This document shows, piece by piece, positions 9,402 through 16,778 of a stretch of 40,954 nt of DNA (positions within the stretch are counted from its first letter, which is position 1; each line of letters begins with the position of its first letter). The position numbers were made by a program, and so were the translations under genes. The notes below the pieces were generated by a model that made no database searches, was not told the DNA's origin, and was given only the letters and a program-made list of their open reading frames with translations. This DNA comes from Planctomycetota bacterium (GTDB taxonomy: Bacteria > Planctomycetota > Planctomycetia > Pirellulales > Thermoguttaceae), in assembly GCA_030611515.1 (NCBI GenBank), contig JAUWPQ010000004.1, forward strand, positions 1 to 40,954. Direction: 5' to 3'.

Positions 9402-9434
9402 GTTTGTGTTTGGAGTCATCATGTATTCGACCGA

Positions 9435-10751
9435 TTACCAGTTATCGAGCAGTTCGAGGGTCCGACGGACCAGCAGTTCGCCCGAGTCGGGGCTGCGGAA
9501 CAGCGCGTTGGAGGCCTCGTACCCCTGCTCGGCCGTCGCTTCAGCCGTGACGAGGTAGCCTTGCAGTTCGCCGTTTGCCAGACTGATGACGAAGCAGTCG
9601 GGGCGGTTTTCCAGCACTTGAAGCCCGAACTCGACAAACACCTCGCCCGGCCAGCCGACGAACGTCCATTGCCCCAGACGGATCGCTTGTATTTCGGCGG
9701 GCATGCACCGCGCGGCGGCGTCCCGAAGCGCTCCGCCCCCGGCGGCGCGGGCCAGCACGAGCGTTTCCTCCGCGCCGAACCAGTCGCACTCGGCGGTGCG
9801 TACCGTACCCGGAGCGGCCTCCTCGCGCCGAAGCCGCTCCAGGCGTTCGCGGACCTGCCGCAAACGGCGGGCGGCCTCTTCCTCCGTCGGAAACTCCCGC
9901 AACGGCAAATTGACGATCGCACGCCGACACGAAATCGATATCTCGCTTCGATAATAAACCTCCGCCAGCGCCGCCGCTACCGAGTTGCCGAGGGCCTCGC
10001 CCAGCCGTTGGGCTTCGGCATAAGTGTTGCCGTGGACCACGTGCCGGGGGCTTTGATTGCCGCACGGTCCCGTATGATACACCACCGGACACCCGCCGAG
10101 GACCGTCCGTTGCAGGTACTGCCGGGCCAACGCTGGAAAATCGCCGCTAAGCAAGGTCGAATCCTCGTGGAGCACCGTCGGGTGCATGGAGCAAACGAGC
10201 ATCGCCGCGATCGGCGCATGGTCGTCGGCCGTTCGGACCGAAAGCACCGGCACGCGCGGGTTCGACGGCCCGGCCGGATCGCGGCGGTTGCCGCCGACGA
10301 CCGACCCGTCGGCCACGGCCAATCCGATCTCGGCCGGCCGAGCAGCCTCGTGCGCGGCAATGGCCGCCGCCACGATACCATCCTCCATTTGTTGAAGGAA
10401 TCGCGGATCGGGGTCGGGGACCACCGGGTCGGATTCGTTGCTCAGATATTTTACCGTTACCGGGCCGGAATGAGTGTGGGTGGCGGTCGTCATGACGTTC
10501 GCCGTCGGAACGCCGATCGAATCGCCGATTCGCCGCCGCGCCCGAGCGGCCAAGTCTTTTGGGACGAAGATCGCATCGACGGCCACGAACAGGGCGGCGG
10601 TTTCGCCATCGCTTAAGAACAGGGCCGACGCCAGCAGGGGATCGTGGACGCCGGTGCTGCGCCGGGCGACGTGTGGATAGCCGAAAAGGAAATGCGGTTC
10701 GTCGGGTGTAACGTCGACCGTCGCGGCGCCGGCCATCAATTGTGCGTGCAT
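9435..10751 (-). CDS. Neutral/alkaline ceramidase N-terminal-domain protein
   Basis: 438 residues, no signal peptide. The neutral ceramidase N-terminal fold is seen from AGAATVDVTPDEPHFLFGY. Metal and active-site motifs are present: THTHSGP, CSMHPTVLHED, and TGPCGNQSPR at the place of the GDVSPN nucleophile loop; the C-terminal part has FVGWPGEVFVEFG. Bacterial proteins of this fold occur in many planctomycete sugar loci and are mostly not true ceramidases; an amide- or ester-hydrolase role on a sugar is a guess. ATG 10751 was chosen for the GGAG 5 nt upstream and the conserved N terminus; the frame extends to 10913 through a repeat region. It is divergent from the DeoR regulator gene and followed by the FGGY kinase. 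Confidence 0.8.
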   Translation of the reverse strand: MHAQLMAGAATVDVTPDEPHFLFGYPHVARRSTGVHDPLLASALFLSDGETAALFVAVDAIFVPKDLAARARRRIGDSIGVPTANVMTTATHTHSGPVTVKYLSNESDPVVPDPDPRFLQQMEDGIVAAAIAAHEAARPAEIGLAVADGSVVGGNRRDPAGPSNPRVPVLSVRTADDHAPIAAMLVCSMHPTVLHEDSTLLSGDFPALARQYLQRTVLGGCPVVYHTGPCGNQSPRHVVHGNTYAEAQRLGEALGNSVAAALAEVYYRSEISISCRRAIVNLPLREFPTEEEAARRLRQVRERLERLRREEAAPGTVRTAECDWFGAEETLVLARAAGGGALRDAAARCMPAEIQAIRLGQWTFVGWPGEVFVEFGLQVLENRPDCFVISLANGELQGYLVTAEATAEQGYEASNALFRSPDSGELLVRRTLELLDNW

Positions 10752-10808
10752 GTTCTCCGGTCCCTTGTTGTCGCAATCATTTATATTTTGCTTCTGTTGC
10801 GGAAGGGT

Positions 10809-10893
10809 GGGTGTCATGGGTAAGCGGAGCTTACCCGTGTAAGGTTTCCGCGTTTTCCGGTCCACGGGTAAGCTTCGCTTACCCATGACACCC
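10809..10893. repeat. 31-nt-armed inverted repeat built on GGGTAAGCGGAGCTTACCC
   Basis: Left arm 10809-10839 and right arm 10863-10893 are complementary with one mismatch, separated by 23 nt. Each arm is itself a GGGTAAGC/GCTTACCC palindrome flanked by GTGTCATG. It sits in the divergent spacer between the ceramidase-fold and DeoR genes. Confidence 0.85.
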
Positions 10894-10953
10894 GGTCCAA
10901 TAGCTTTCCACAACAGATACTATTTTGTTCCCCTCGCCCCCGCAAGTGTCCGC

Positions 10954-10990
10954 TTGACGAACGATCGTAAATGTGCATAATGAACATTAT
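10954..10990 (+). promoter_or_regulatory. Candidate promoter and operator of the DeoR-led operon
   Basis: TTGACG at 10954 and CATAAT at 10976 are separated by 16 nt. The inverted repeat ATAATG-AA-CATTAT (10977-10990) overlaps the -10 and is placed where autoregulation by the DeoR product would block initiation. The start codon follows at 11013. Confidence 0.5.
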
Positions 10991-11012
10991 CTTACAAATT
11001 AGGACAATTGCA

Positions 11013-11801
11013 ATGGCCTCCCCGGAAATCCGTCGCCGCGAAATTCTCCGGCTCCTCGACGCCCAAAAAGAATGTTCGGTTGAGGCCCTGGCCGAGCGGT
11101 TCGGCGTGAGCGGCATGACGATCCGACGCGATCTTCAGACCCTGGCCGAGGCTGGCCGGGCGCTGCGCACTCACGGCGGAGCGGCGCCGGCCTCACGCGT
11201 AAGTTTCGAGTTCCAGTTCCTCGAACGAGCCAAGCGGCGCGCCCCGGAAAAGGGGGCCATCGCCGCCGCCGCCGCGGAACTGGTCGAGGATGGCCAAACG
11301 GTGATGCTCGATTCGGGCACGACCACGCTTGCGGTGGCCCGACGCTTGCGGGAGAAGCGGCGGCTGACGGTCATCACCACTTCGCTGCCGATCGCCGCGG
11401 AATTGCACGGTTGCGCGGAAACGCGGCTGATACTTCTCGGCGGACTGCTGCGGCAGGACTCGCCCGATCTGGTCGGACCGCTGACCGAAAGCAATATCGA
11501 AAATCTTCATGCCGACGTGGCTTTCGTCGGCGCCGACGGGGTGGATCGACAGGGCAACGTTTACAGCGACTCGATGGAACTCAGTCCCATCCTCGCCAAG
11601 ATGACGACTGCCGCGAATCGGGCTTTTGTGGTGGCCGACCACGAGAAGATAGGCCGCCGGGCGCTCGCGCGCTTCGCAAACATCACCAAAATCGACGGGC
11701 TGATTACCGACCGCGGCGTCGACCGTAATTTGACCGCACAACTAAAAAGGCACGGCTCGCGGGTTATCGTGGCACGGCCGATCAAGGAGAAATCATCGTG
11801 A
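11013..11801 (+). CDS. DeoR/GlpR-family transcriptional regulator
   Basis: 262 residues. The N-terminal winged helix-turn-helix (about 5-57) has the DeoR signature RRREILRLLDAQKECSV, then ERFGVSGMTIRRDLQTL. The C-terminal sugar-phosphate sensor domain contains DSGTTTLAVARRL, VGADGVDRQGNVY and the terminal ITDRGVD. Members usually repress adjacent sugar genes until a phosphorylated intermediate binds. ATG 11013 has AGGA about 9 nt upstream; the extension to 10971 runs into the -10/operator region. Its stop overlaps the aminotransferase start (GTGA), so it leads the operon and is translationally coupled to it. It may also regulate the divergent ceramidase-fold/kinase pair. Confidence 0.92.
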   Translation: MASPEIRRREILRLLDAQKECSVEALAERFGVSGMTIRRDLQTLAEAGRALRTHGGAAPASRVSFEFQFLERAKRRAPEKGAIAAAAAELVEDGQTVMLDSGTTTLAVARRLREKRRLTVITTSLPIAAELHGCAETRLILLGGLLRQDSPDLVGPLTESNIENLHADVAFVGADGVDRQGNVYSDSMELSPILAKMTTAANRAFVVADHEKIGRRALARFANITKIDGLITDRGVDRNLTAQLKRHGSRVIVARPIKEKSS

Positions 11802-13186
11802 GCACTATCGCTTCAGAGCCGTCCACGTTGGATTGGGCAAAGGTGGACCTGCAAACCTGCCCCGCCGTCCGCGTCCCACCGCCGGGTCCGAAGTCGAACG
11901 AATACCACCGGCGTTGCACCCGCTATCTAAAGGGACTTAGCGGCCAGGTGAAGCTGTTTCCGGTGACCTTCGACTCCGGCAAGGGTTGCGTGCTGACCGA
12001 CGTGGACGGAAATCGCTACATCGACTTTTCGTCCGGCATATACGTGACCACCTTGGGCCACTGCCACCCGAAAGTCAGCGAAGCGGTGGCTAAATACGCC
12101 CGGCGGTTGATGAACGCCCACGACTTCACCACGCCCGTGAAAACGATGTTGGTCGAAAAGCTGGCCGAGGTGATGCCGGGCGATTTCGGCGGGTTTCAGT
12201 TTTACGACTCGGGCACGGCGGCCGTCGAGGCCGGGATGAGGGTTCTACGAGCAGCGACCGGGCGGAACGAGATGCTCAGTTGTTTCAACGATTTCCACGG
12301 CAAAACCTACGGCGCCGTGTCGCTCGCGCAAATCAGTTCACCGGTCTACGGCCGGGTGCGGATGCCGGGCGCCCACATGGTTCCCCGGCCCGACGCTTAT
12401 CGTCCCCTGTGGGAGAAGGCCGACGGCACGATCGACACCGACCGGTACATCGCCTTCTACGACGAGTACATTCAGAAAGGGACCACCGGCGACGTGGCCG
12501 GATTCGTGCTCGAACCGATCCAGGGCTGGGGCGGCTCGGTTATGCCTCCCGACGACTTTTTTCCCAAGCTCCGTAAGTATTGCGACGAGAAAAACATCCT
12601 GCTCATGGCCGACGAAGTGCTTACCGGTTGGGGACGCACCGGCAAATGGCTGTGCATGGAACATTGGGGCGTGACGCCCGACGTGGTCTCGATCGGCAAG
12701 GGGTTCGGCAACGGCTTCCCCGTCACTTGCGTTGCGGTGCGCGAGCCTTACAAAGAGTGTTTTGAGAACATTTCCGCTTCCAGCAGCTACGGCGGCAACC
12801 CGATGGCCTGCGCGGCGGCCCTGGCGTCGACCGAGGTTATCGAAGAGGAAAACTTGCTGGATCATGCCCTGCACCTCGGACAAGTAGCACAAACCCGGAT
12901 GGAAAAGATGAAGGCCGAGCACCCGATCATCGGCGACGTTCGCGCGAAGGGATGCCTGATGGGGATCGAGTTGGTCGAAGACCGGAGCACCAAAGTTCCG
13001 TTGAAAGAAGCAGGAGTTTTGGTCTATCAGAAGGCGTTTCGCAAGGGGCTGGCGTGGATTCCCGCCGGACACATCCTACGCATGAGTCCGCCGATCGTCA
13101 TGGACGAAGACACGCTGCTGAAGGGAATGGACATCATCGACGAGGCGATCGGTGAAACCGAAAAAGAATTGGGGTACGGAAACTGA
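11798..13186 (+). CDS. Class III PLP-dependent aminotransferase
   Basis: 462 residues, full length for the family that includes 4-aminobutyrate and ornithine aminotransferases. Visible motifs: DVDGNRYIDFSSGIYVTTLGHCHP, the PLP-phosphate region FYDSGTAAVEAGMRV, the aspartate of MADEVLTGWGRTG (D272) and the Schiff-base lysine of SIGKGFGNGFPV (K301). It should transfer an amino group between a keto or aldehyde substrate and an amino acid in the cytoplasm; its place beside NagA/NagB-like and oxidoreductase genes suggests an amino-sugar-derived substrate (inference). GTG 11798 overlaps the DeoR stop by 4 nt and has AGGAG upstream. Its own TGA overlaps ATG 13186, the duplicated start of the next gene, now separated from that gene by two repeat elements. 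Confidence 0.9.
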   Translation: MSTIASEPSTLDWAKVDLQTCPAVRVPPPGPKSNEYHRRCTRYLKGLSGQVKLFPVTFDSGKGCVLTDVDGNRYIDFSSGIYVTTLGHCHPKVSEAVAKYARRLMNAHDFTTPVKTMLVEKLAEVMPGDFGGFQFYDSGTAAVEAGMRVLRAATGRNEMLSCFNDFHGKTYGAVSLAQISSPVYGRVRMPGAHMVPRPDAYRPLWEKADGTIDTDRYIAFYDEYIQKGTTGDVAGFVLEPIQGWGGSVMPPDDFFPKLRKYCDEKNILLMADEVLTGWGRTGKWLCMEHWGVTPDVVSIGKGFGNGFPVTCVAVREPYKECFENISASSSYGGNPMACAAALASTEVIEEENLLDHALHLGQVAQTRMEKMKAEHPIIGDVRAKGCLMGIELVEDRSTKVPLKEAGVLVYQKAFRKGLAWIPAGHILRMSPPIVMDEDTLLKGMDIIDEAIGETEKELGYGN

Positions 13187-13202
13187 TGAAACGCATACGC
13201 TT

Positions 13203-13331
13203 ATTCCTCGTTCCCACGGTCCCCCGTGGGAACGCACCGTCCGCAACGCTCTGCGTCGTCCCACCACCTCCGACGCGGAGCGTCGGAACGAGTGGGTTCC
13301 CACGCGGAGCATGGGAACCAGGAAATACATA
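13203..13331 (+). mobile_element. GTTCCCACG palindromic element, copy 1, with 17-bp target duplication
   Basis: 129 bp inserted between the first and second copies of ATGAAACGCATACGCTT (13186-13202 and 13332-13348), which is the authentic start of the oxidoreductase gene. It begins ATTCCTCGTTCCCAC, contains hairpins GTTCCCACGG/CCGTGGGAAC, CCGACGC/GCGTCGG and GGTTCCCACG/CATGGGAACC, and ends GGGAACCAG plus an AT-rich tail (GAAATACATA). From the duplicated ATG at 13186 an ORF of 48 codons runs through the element to a TAA at 13330-13332 that shares its A with the next ATG (TAATG). Confidence 0.85.
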
Positions 13332-13348
13332 ATGAAACGCATACGCTT

Positions 13349-13480
13349 ATTCCTCGTTCCCACGGTCCCCCGTGGGAACGCACCGTCCGCGACGCTCTGC
13401 GTCGTACCGCCACCACCGACGCGGAGCGTCGGAACGAGTGGGTTCCCACGCGGAGCATGGGAACCAGGAAGAGAAAAATA
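13349..13480 (+). mobile_element. GTTCCCACG palindromic element, copy 2, same orientation
   Basis: 132 bp between the second and third copies of ATGAAACGCATACGCTT (13332-13348 and 13481-13497). It differs from copy 1 by four substitutions in the core and by a different tail (GAAGAGAAAAATA). From ATG 13332 a 49-codon ORF ends in TAATG at 13479-13483, again overlapping the next start. Both copies share the variant GGAGCATGGG, so tandem duplication of one insertion is an alternative to two independent insertions. The tail AGGAAGA could serve as ribosome binding site for the real gene. Confidence 0.85.
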
Positions 13481-14641
13481 ATGAAACGCATACGCTTTGG
13501 GATTATCGGCTGCGGTCTGATGGGGCGCGAGTTCGCCGTCGCGGCCGCCCGCTGGGCACACCTGACGGATATGGACTGCGCGCCGGAGATCGTCGCCGTC
13601 TGCGACGCGAACGCCGCGCTGTTTCCTTGGTACACCGATAATTTCGCCTCGATCGGTCAGACGACCGAAGACTACCGCGCCCTGCTGGACAACCCGCAAG
13701 TCGAAGCGGTCTACTGCGCCGTGCCGCATCACCTTCACGAGGAAATCTACTGCGCGGTCGTCCGCGCCGGCAAGCACCTGATGGGCGAGAAGCCGTTCGG
13801 TATCGACCTACCGGCCAACGACGCGATTCTGGCCTGCCTGGCCGAGCATCCGTCGGTCTTCGCCCGATGCTCGTCGGAGTTCCCCTTCTTTCCCGCCGTT
13901 GGGCGGATCGCGCGGATGATCGAGTCCGGCGCCTTCGGGCGGATCATCGAAGTCGGCGCCGGGTTTCTCCATTCCAGCGACCTCGATCCCCAAAAGCCGT
14001 TGAATTGGAAACGCATCGTCCGGTTTAACGGCGAATACGGCTGCATGGGCGATCTGGGGATGCACGTCTGCCACGTGCCCTTCCGCGCTGGCTGGATACC
14101 GTGCAACGTGCGCGCGGTGCTCTCGAACATCGTTCCGCGGCGGCCCGACGGGCACGGCGGCGTCGAAGCATGCGAGACCTGGGACAACGCCACGCTGCTG
14201 TGCGACGCGGTCGATCCGGCCGCCGGGGAAACGTTCCCCATGACGCTGAAAACACAGCGGATCGCCCCCGGCGAAAAGAACACCTGGTATCTGAAAGTGC
14301 TCGGCACGCGGGCCTCGGCGCGATTTTCCACGAAGAACCCCAAGCGGCTCGAACTGCTCGAATACGACGGCGGCGAGCAGGTCTGGGGCCAAATCGACGT
14401 GGGCTGCGAGACCTGTTTCAAGGGGATCACGGGCGGAATCTTCGAGTTTGGATTCTCCGACGCGATACTCCAGATGTGGGCCGCCTTCCTCTACGAACTC
14501 GAACACGGCCGACCGCCCTCGCGATTTGCCGGCTGCGCAACGCCCGAGGAAACCGCGCTGAGCCATCGCCTGTTCACCGCGGCGTTGGAATCACAGAAGA
14601 CTTCAACCGTTGTCTCCATGTATAAAGGGGAAAACCAGTGA
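13481..14641 (+). CDS. Gfo/Idh/MocA-family oxidoreductase
   Basis: 386 residues. The NAD(P)-binding Rossmann motif is GIIGCGLMG (residues 7-15) and the catalytic motif is EKPFG with K104. The C-terminal alpha/beta domain includes GCMGDLGMHVCHV, with the histidine position usual for this family. Members oxidise or reduce sugars and cyclitols with NAD(H); the substrate is unknown. The start is ATG 13481 (MKRIRFGIIGCG); the longer frame back to 13226 is repeat sequence. The 17 nt of this start are present twice more upstream as target duplications of the two inserted elements, so the gene itself is intact. Its TGA overlaps the GTG of the next gene by 4 nt (GTGA). Confidence 0.92.
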   Translation: MKRIRFGIIGCGLMGREFAVAAARWAHLTDMDCAPEIVAVCDANAALFPWYTDNFASIGQTTEDYRALLDNPQVEAVYCAVPHHLHEEIYCAVVRAGKHLMGEKPFGIDLPANDAILACLAEHPSVFARCSSEFPFFPAVGRIARMIESGAFGRIIEVGAGFLHSSDLDPQKPLNWKRIVRFNGEYGCMGDLGMHVCHVPFRAGWIPCNVRAVLSNIVPRRPDGHGGVEACETWDNATLLCDAVDPAAGETFPMTLKTQRIAPGEKNTWYLKVLGTRASARFSTKNPKRLELLEYDGGEQVWGQIDVGCETCFKGITGGIFEFGFSDAILQMWAAFLYELEHGRPPSRFAGCATPEETALSHRLFTAALESQKTSTVVSMYKGENQ

Positions 14642-15801
14642 GTTGCCACGAACAATCCGTCCACAATAGATCATCCCGGCGGTCGGAAATGACGCCTCGC
14701 GAGCGGTTGTTGGCGGTATATCGCGGCGAGACGCCGGACCGTGTGCCCGTGCTGGCCGATCTCTCGTATTGGTACGCCGCGCACGGCGGCGGCAAGTTCA
14801 TACCGGGTCACACCGAGGGGGCCAACAAAGACAAAATCCCCCGGCTGCTCGAACTGCACCGTCAAACCGGCGCGGCGATCCACCTCAACCTCGGCTGCTT
14901 CTACGACGAAACCTACGACGACAGCGTCCGAGTGCGATCGGGTGTCGACGGCGAACTCTACCGCCACCGTTTCGAGACTCCCGTCGGAGCGGTGGAAGAA
15001 GTCCGCCGCTGGTCCGAAACGAGCTTCAGTTGGCCTATCGTTCATCACATGGTGCAGGACGTCGCGGACTTGAAGGTGATTCGCTATGTCTTTGAGCACG
15101 TATCGTACCGCGCCCGATGGGACATTTTCGAGGAGGTTGACCGGCTGGTAGGCGATCTGGGGCTGCCCTTGGTGCAGGTGCCATACACGGGAATGGGTTT
15201 CTTGAGTAGCCGCTATGCGGGCGTTGAGCGGACCGTGATGCTCGCAACGGACCATCCCGAAGAGATCGAACAAACCGTGAACACGATTAACGCGGCGCAT
15301 GAGGTAGTTACGCGGCTGATGGCCGAGGGTCCGTCACAGGTGCTGATCCATTCGGACAATCTGTCCAGCGACGTGCAAAGCCCGCGTTGGTTGGAGCGTT
15401 ACAGCGGCAACTACTATCGCCGCATGGCGGAAATCGCCCACCAGCACGGCAAGCCGCTGGAGACGCACATCGACGGGCGGCTGCGGGGGCTGTTGCGTGC
15501 GACGGCAGAAATGGGCTTCGATGGCGCCGACGCTGTAACCCCCGCTCCCTGGGGCGACCTCACGCCGCAAGAATGCCGCGACGAGGCCGGGCCGAAGCTG
15601 GTCCTTTCGGGCGGCGTACCCCCCAATAGTTTTCTGGCCGCCGTGCCGCTAAAAGTCCTCGACGAACAGATCGAGGCGTGGCTCGACTTGCGCCATCGAA
15701 GCCCGGCTTTGATTATCGCCCCCAGCGACCAACTTCCGCCGGACGGCGAGTTGGATCGCGTTACCCGACTGGTACAGGCGGCTGCCGCCGCCACATATTA
15801 A
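14638..15801 (+). CDS. Uroporphyrinogen-decarboxylase-family protein (not HemE)
   Basis: 387 residues from GTG 14638. The URO-D/methyltransferase barrel is read from MTPRERLLAVYRGETPDRVP to AVTPAPWGDLTPQECRD and LSGGVPPN. In MtaA/MtbA-type methyltransferases of this superfamily zinc is held by an H-x-C-G motif; here the equivalent is HIDG, with aspartate for cysteine, so a corrinoid:CoM-like zinc site is unlikely. Planctomycete sugar loci often contain such proteins with no known function. GTG 14638 overlaps the upstream stop (GTGA) and follows AAAGGGG; ATG 14689 is the start most relatives would align to and is the alternative. The operon context with two oxidoreductases suggests a sugar-derived substrate (inference). 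Confidence 0.85.
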   Translation: MSCHEQSVHNRSSRRSEMTPRERLLAVYRGETPDRVPVLADLSYWYAAHGGGKFIPGHTEGANKDKIPRLLELHRQTGAAIHLNLGCFYDETYDDSVRVRSGVDGELYRHRFETPVGAVEEVRRWSETSFSWPIVHHMVQDVADLKVIRYVFEHVSYRARWDIFEEVDRLVGDLGLPLVQVPYTGMGFLSSRYAGVERTVMLATDHPEEIEQTVNTINAAHEVVTRLMAEGPSQVLIHSDNLSSDVQSPRWLERYSGNYYRRMAEIAHQHGKPLETHIDGRLRGLLRATAEMGFDGADAVTPAPWGDLTPQECRDEAGPKLVLSGGVPPNSFLAAVPLKVLDEQIEAWLDLRHRSPALIIAPSDQLPPDGELDRVTRLVQAAAAATY

Positions 15802-15810
15802 GGACATGCC

Positions 15811-16776
15811 ATGAAACCACTCGTACCGAATCCCGACGACATCCGCCTCGCCATGCTCGGCATGGTCGACGGCAACGGCCACCCATACAGTTGGAGCGCG
15901 ATCATCAACGGCCGCTACGACGCCCGGGTAATGGCCGATTGCGGCTTCCCCGTCATTCCGCAATATCTCGGGGCCGAGCCGCCGGAAAACCTGGGCATCC
16001 CCGGCGCGCGGGTCACCCACGTCTGGTGCGATGACCCGGCCGACGCGGCCAAAATCGCCAAGGCGGCCTTCATCCCCAACGTGGTCGATCGACCCGAGGA
16101 CGTGTTGGGAGAAGTCGACGCCGTGATTATTCCCACCGATCGCGGCTGGGAACACGTCGATCGGGCACGGCCGTTCATCGACGCCGGGTTACCCCTGTTC
16201 ATCGACAAACCACTTTGCGACCGCGAAGAGGACCTCCGCCAATTCATCGCTTGGCACGACTCGGGCAAGGCCTTTCTCTCGACCAGCGCGATGCACTATG
16301 CCAAGGAGTTCGCCGCGGCGCGGGAGGAATTGTCCGAGGCGGTCGGCCGGCTCCAGTTGTTGACGATCACCACGCCGAAGAGCTGGGAGCGATACGGAAT
16401 CCACGCCCTGGAGGCGGTCTATCCGATGTTGGAACCCGGCGGATGGCTGTCGGTGGCCAACACCGGCACGGAGTCGGCGAACATCGTTCACGCCCGGCAC
16501 GCCGACGGAGTGGATGTCGTGTTGGCCGCGGTGGACGGCATGTACGGAGCGTTCTGCAAGCTGAACGCCTACGGCACGGCCGGTTCGCTGTCTGCGGCCA
16601 TCTCCGACACGTTTTTCGCCTTCAAGTCGCAACTCGATGCGTTCGTGGACTACCTGCGCACGGGGCGGTTGCCCGTGCCGTTCGAGGAGACGGTGGAAAT
16701 GATGAAGATCATCATTGCCGGCATCCGCAGCCGCCAAGAGTCGGGCCGCACGGTGGCAATCGACGAGATTGGATAG
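15811..16776 (+). CDS. Divergent Gfo/Idh/MocA-like protein
   Basis: 321 residues, short for the family. The N-terminal strand has LAMLGMVDGNGHPYSW in place of a canonical GxGxxG; the EKP motif is replaced by DKPLC. Later segments (TDRGWEHVDRARPFIDAGLPLF, HYAKEF) match the family fold. The subfamily with the GNGHPYSW signature recurs in planctomycete and Bacteroidetes sugar loci; whether it binds NAD normally cannot be judged here. ATG 15811 follows AAGGA at 7 nt and lies 9 nt after the preceding stop; the next gene starts 2 nt after its own stop, so all are co-translated. Confidence 0.85.
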   Translation: MKPLVPNPDDIRLAMLGMVDGNGHPYSWSAIINGRYDARVMADCGFPVIPQYLGAEPPENLGIPGARVTHVWCDDPADAAKIAKAAFIPNVVDRPEDVLGEVDAVIIPTDRGWEHVDRARPFIDAGLPLFIDKPLCDREEDLRQFIAWHDSGKAFLSTSAMHYAKEFAAAREELSEAVGRLQLLTITTPKSWERYGIHALEAVYPMLEPGGWLSVANTGTESANIVHARHADGVDVVLAAVDGMYGAFCKLNAYGTAGSLSAAISDTFFAFKSQLDAFVDYLRTGRLPVPFEETVEMMKIIIAGIRSRQESGRTVAIDEIG

Positions 16777-16778
16777 TC

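Noticed and set aside
13186-13481. The two 48/49-codon ORFs as independent genes
   Set aside because: They are translations of the palindromic elements from duplicated start codons; their only plausible role is to maintain coupling, so they are described under the elements.
13186-13497. CRISPR-like repeat-spacer pattern
   Set aside because: Three 17-mers with ~130-bp intervals that are themselves near-identical palindromic elements; a direct-repeat/spacer array would have unique spacers and cas genes.
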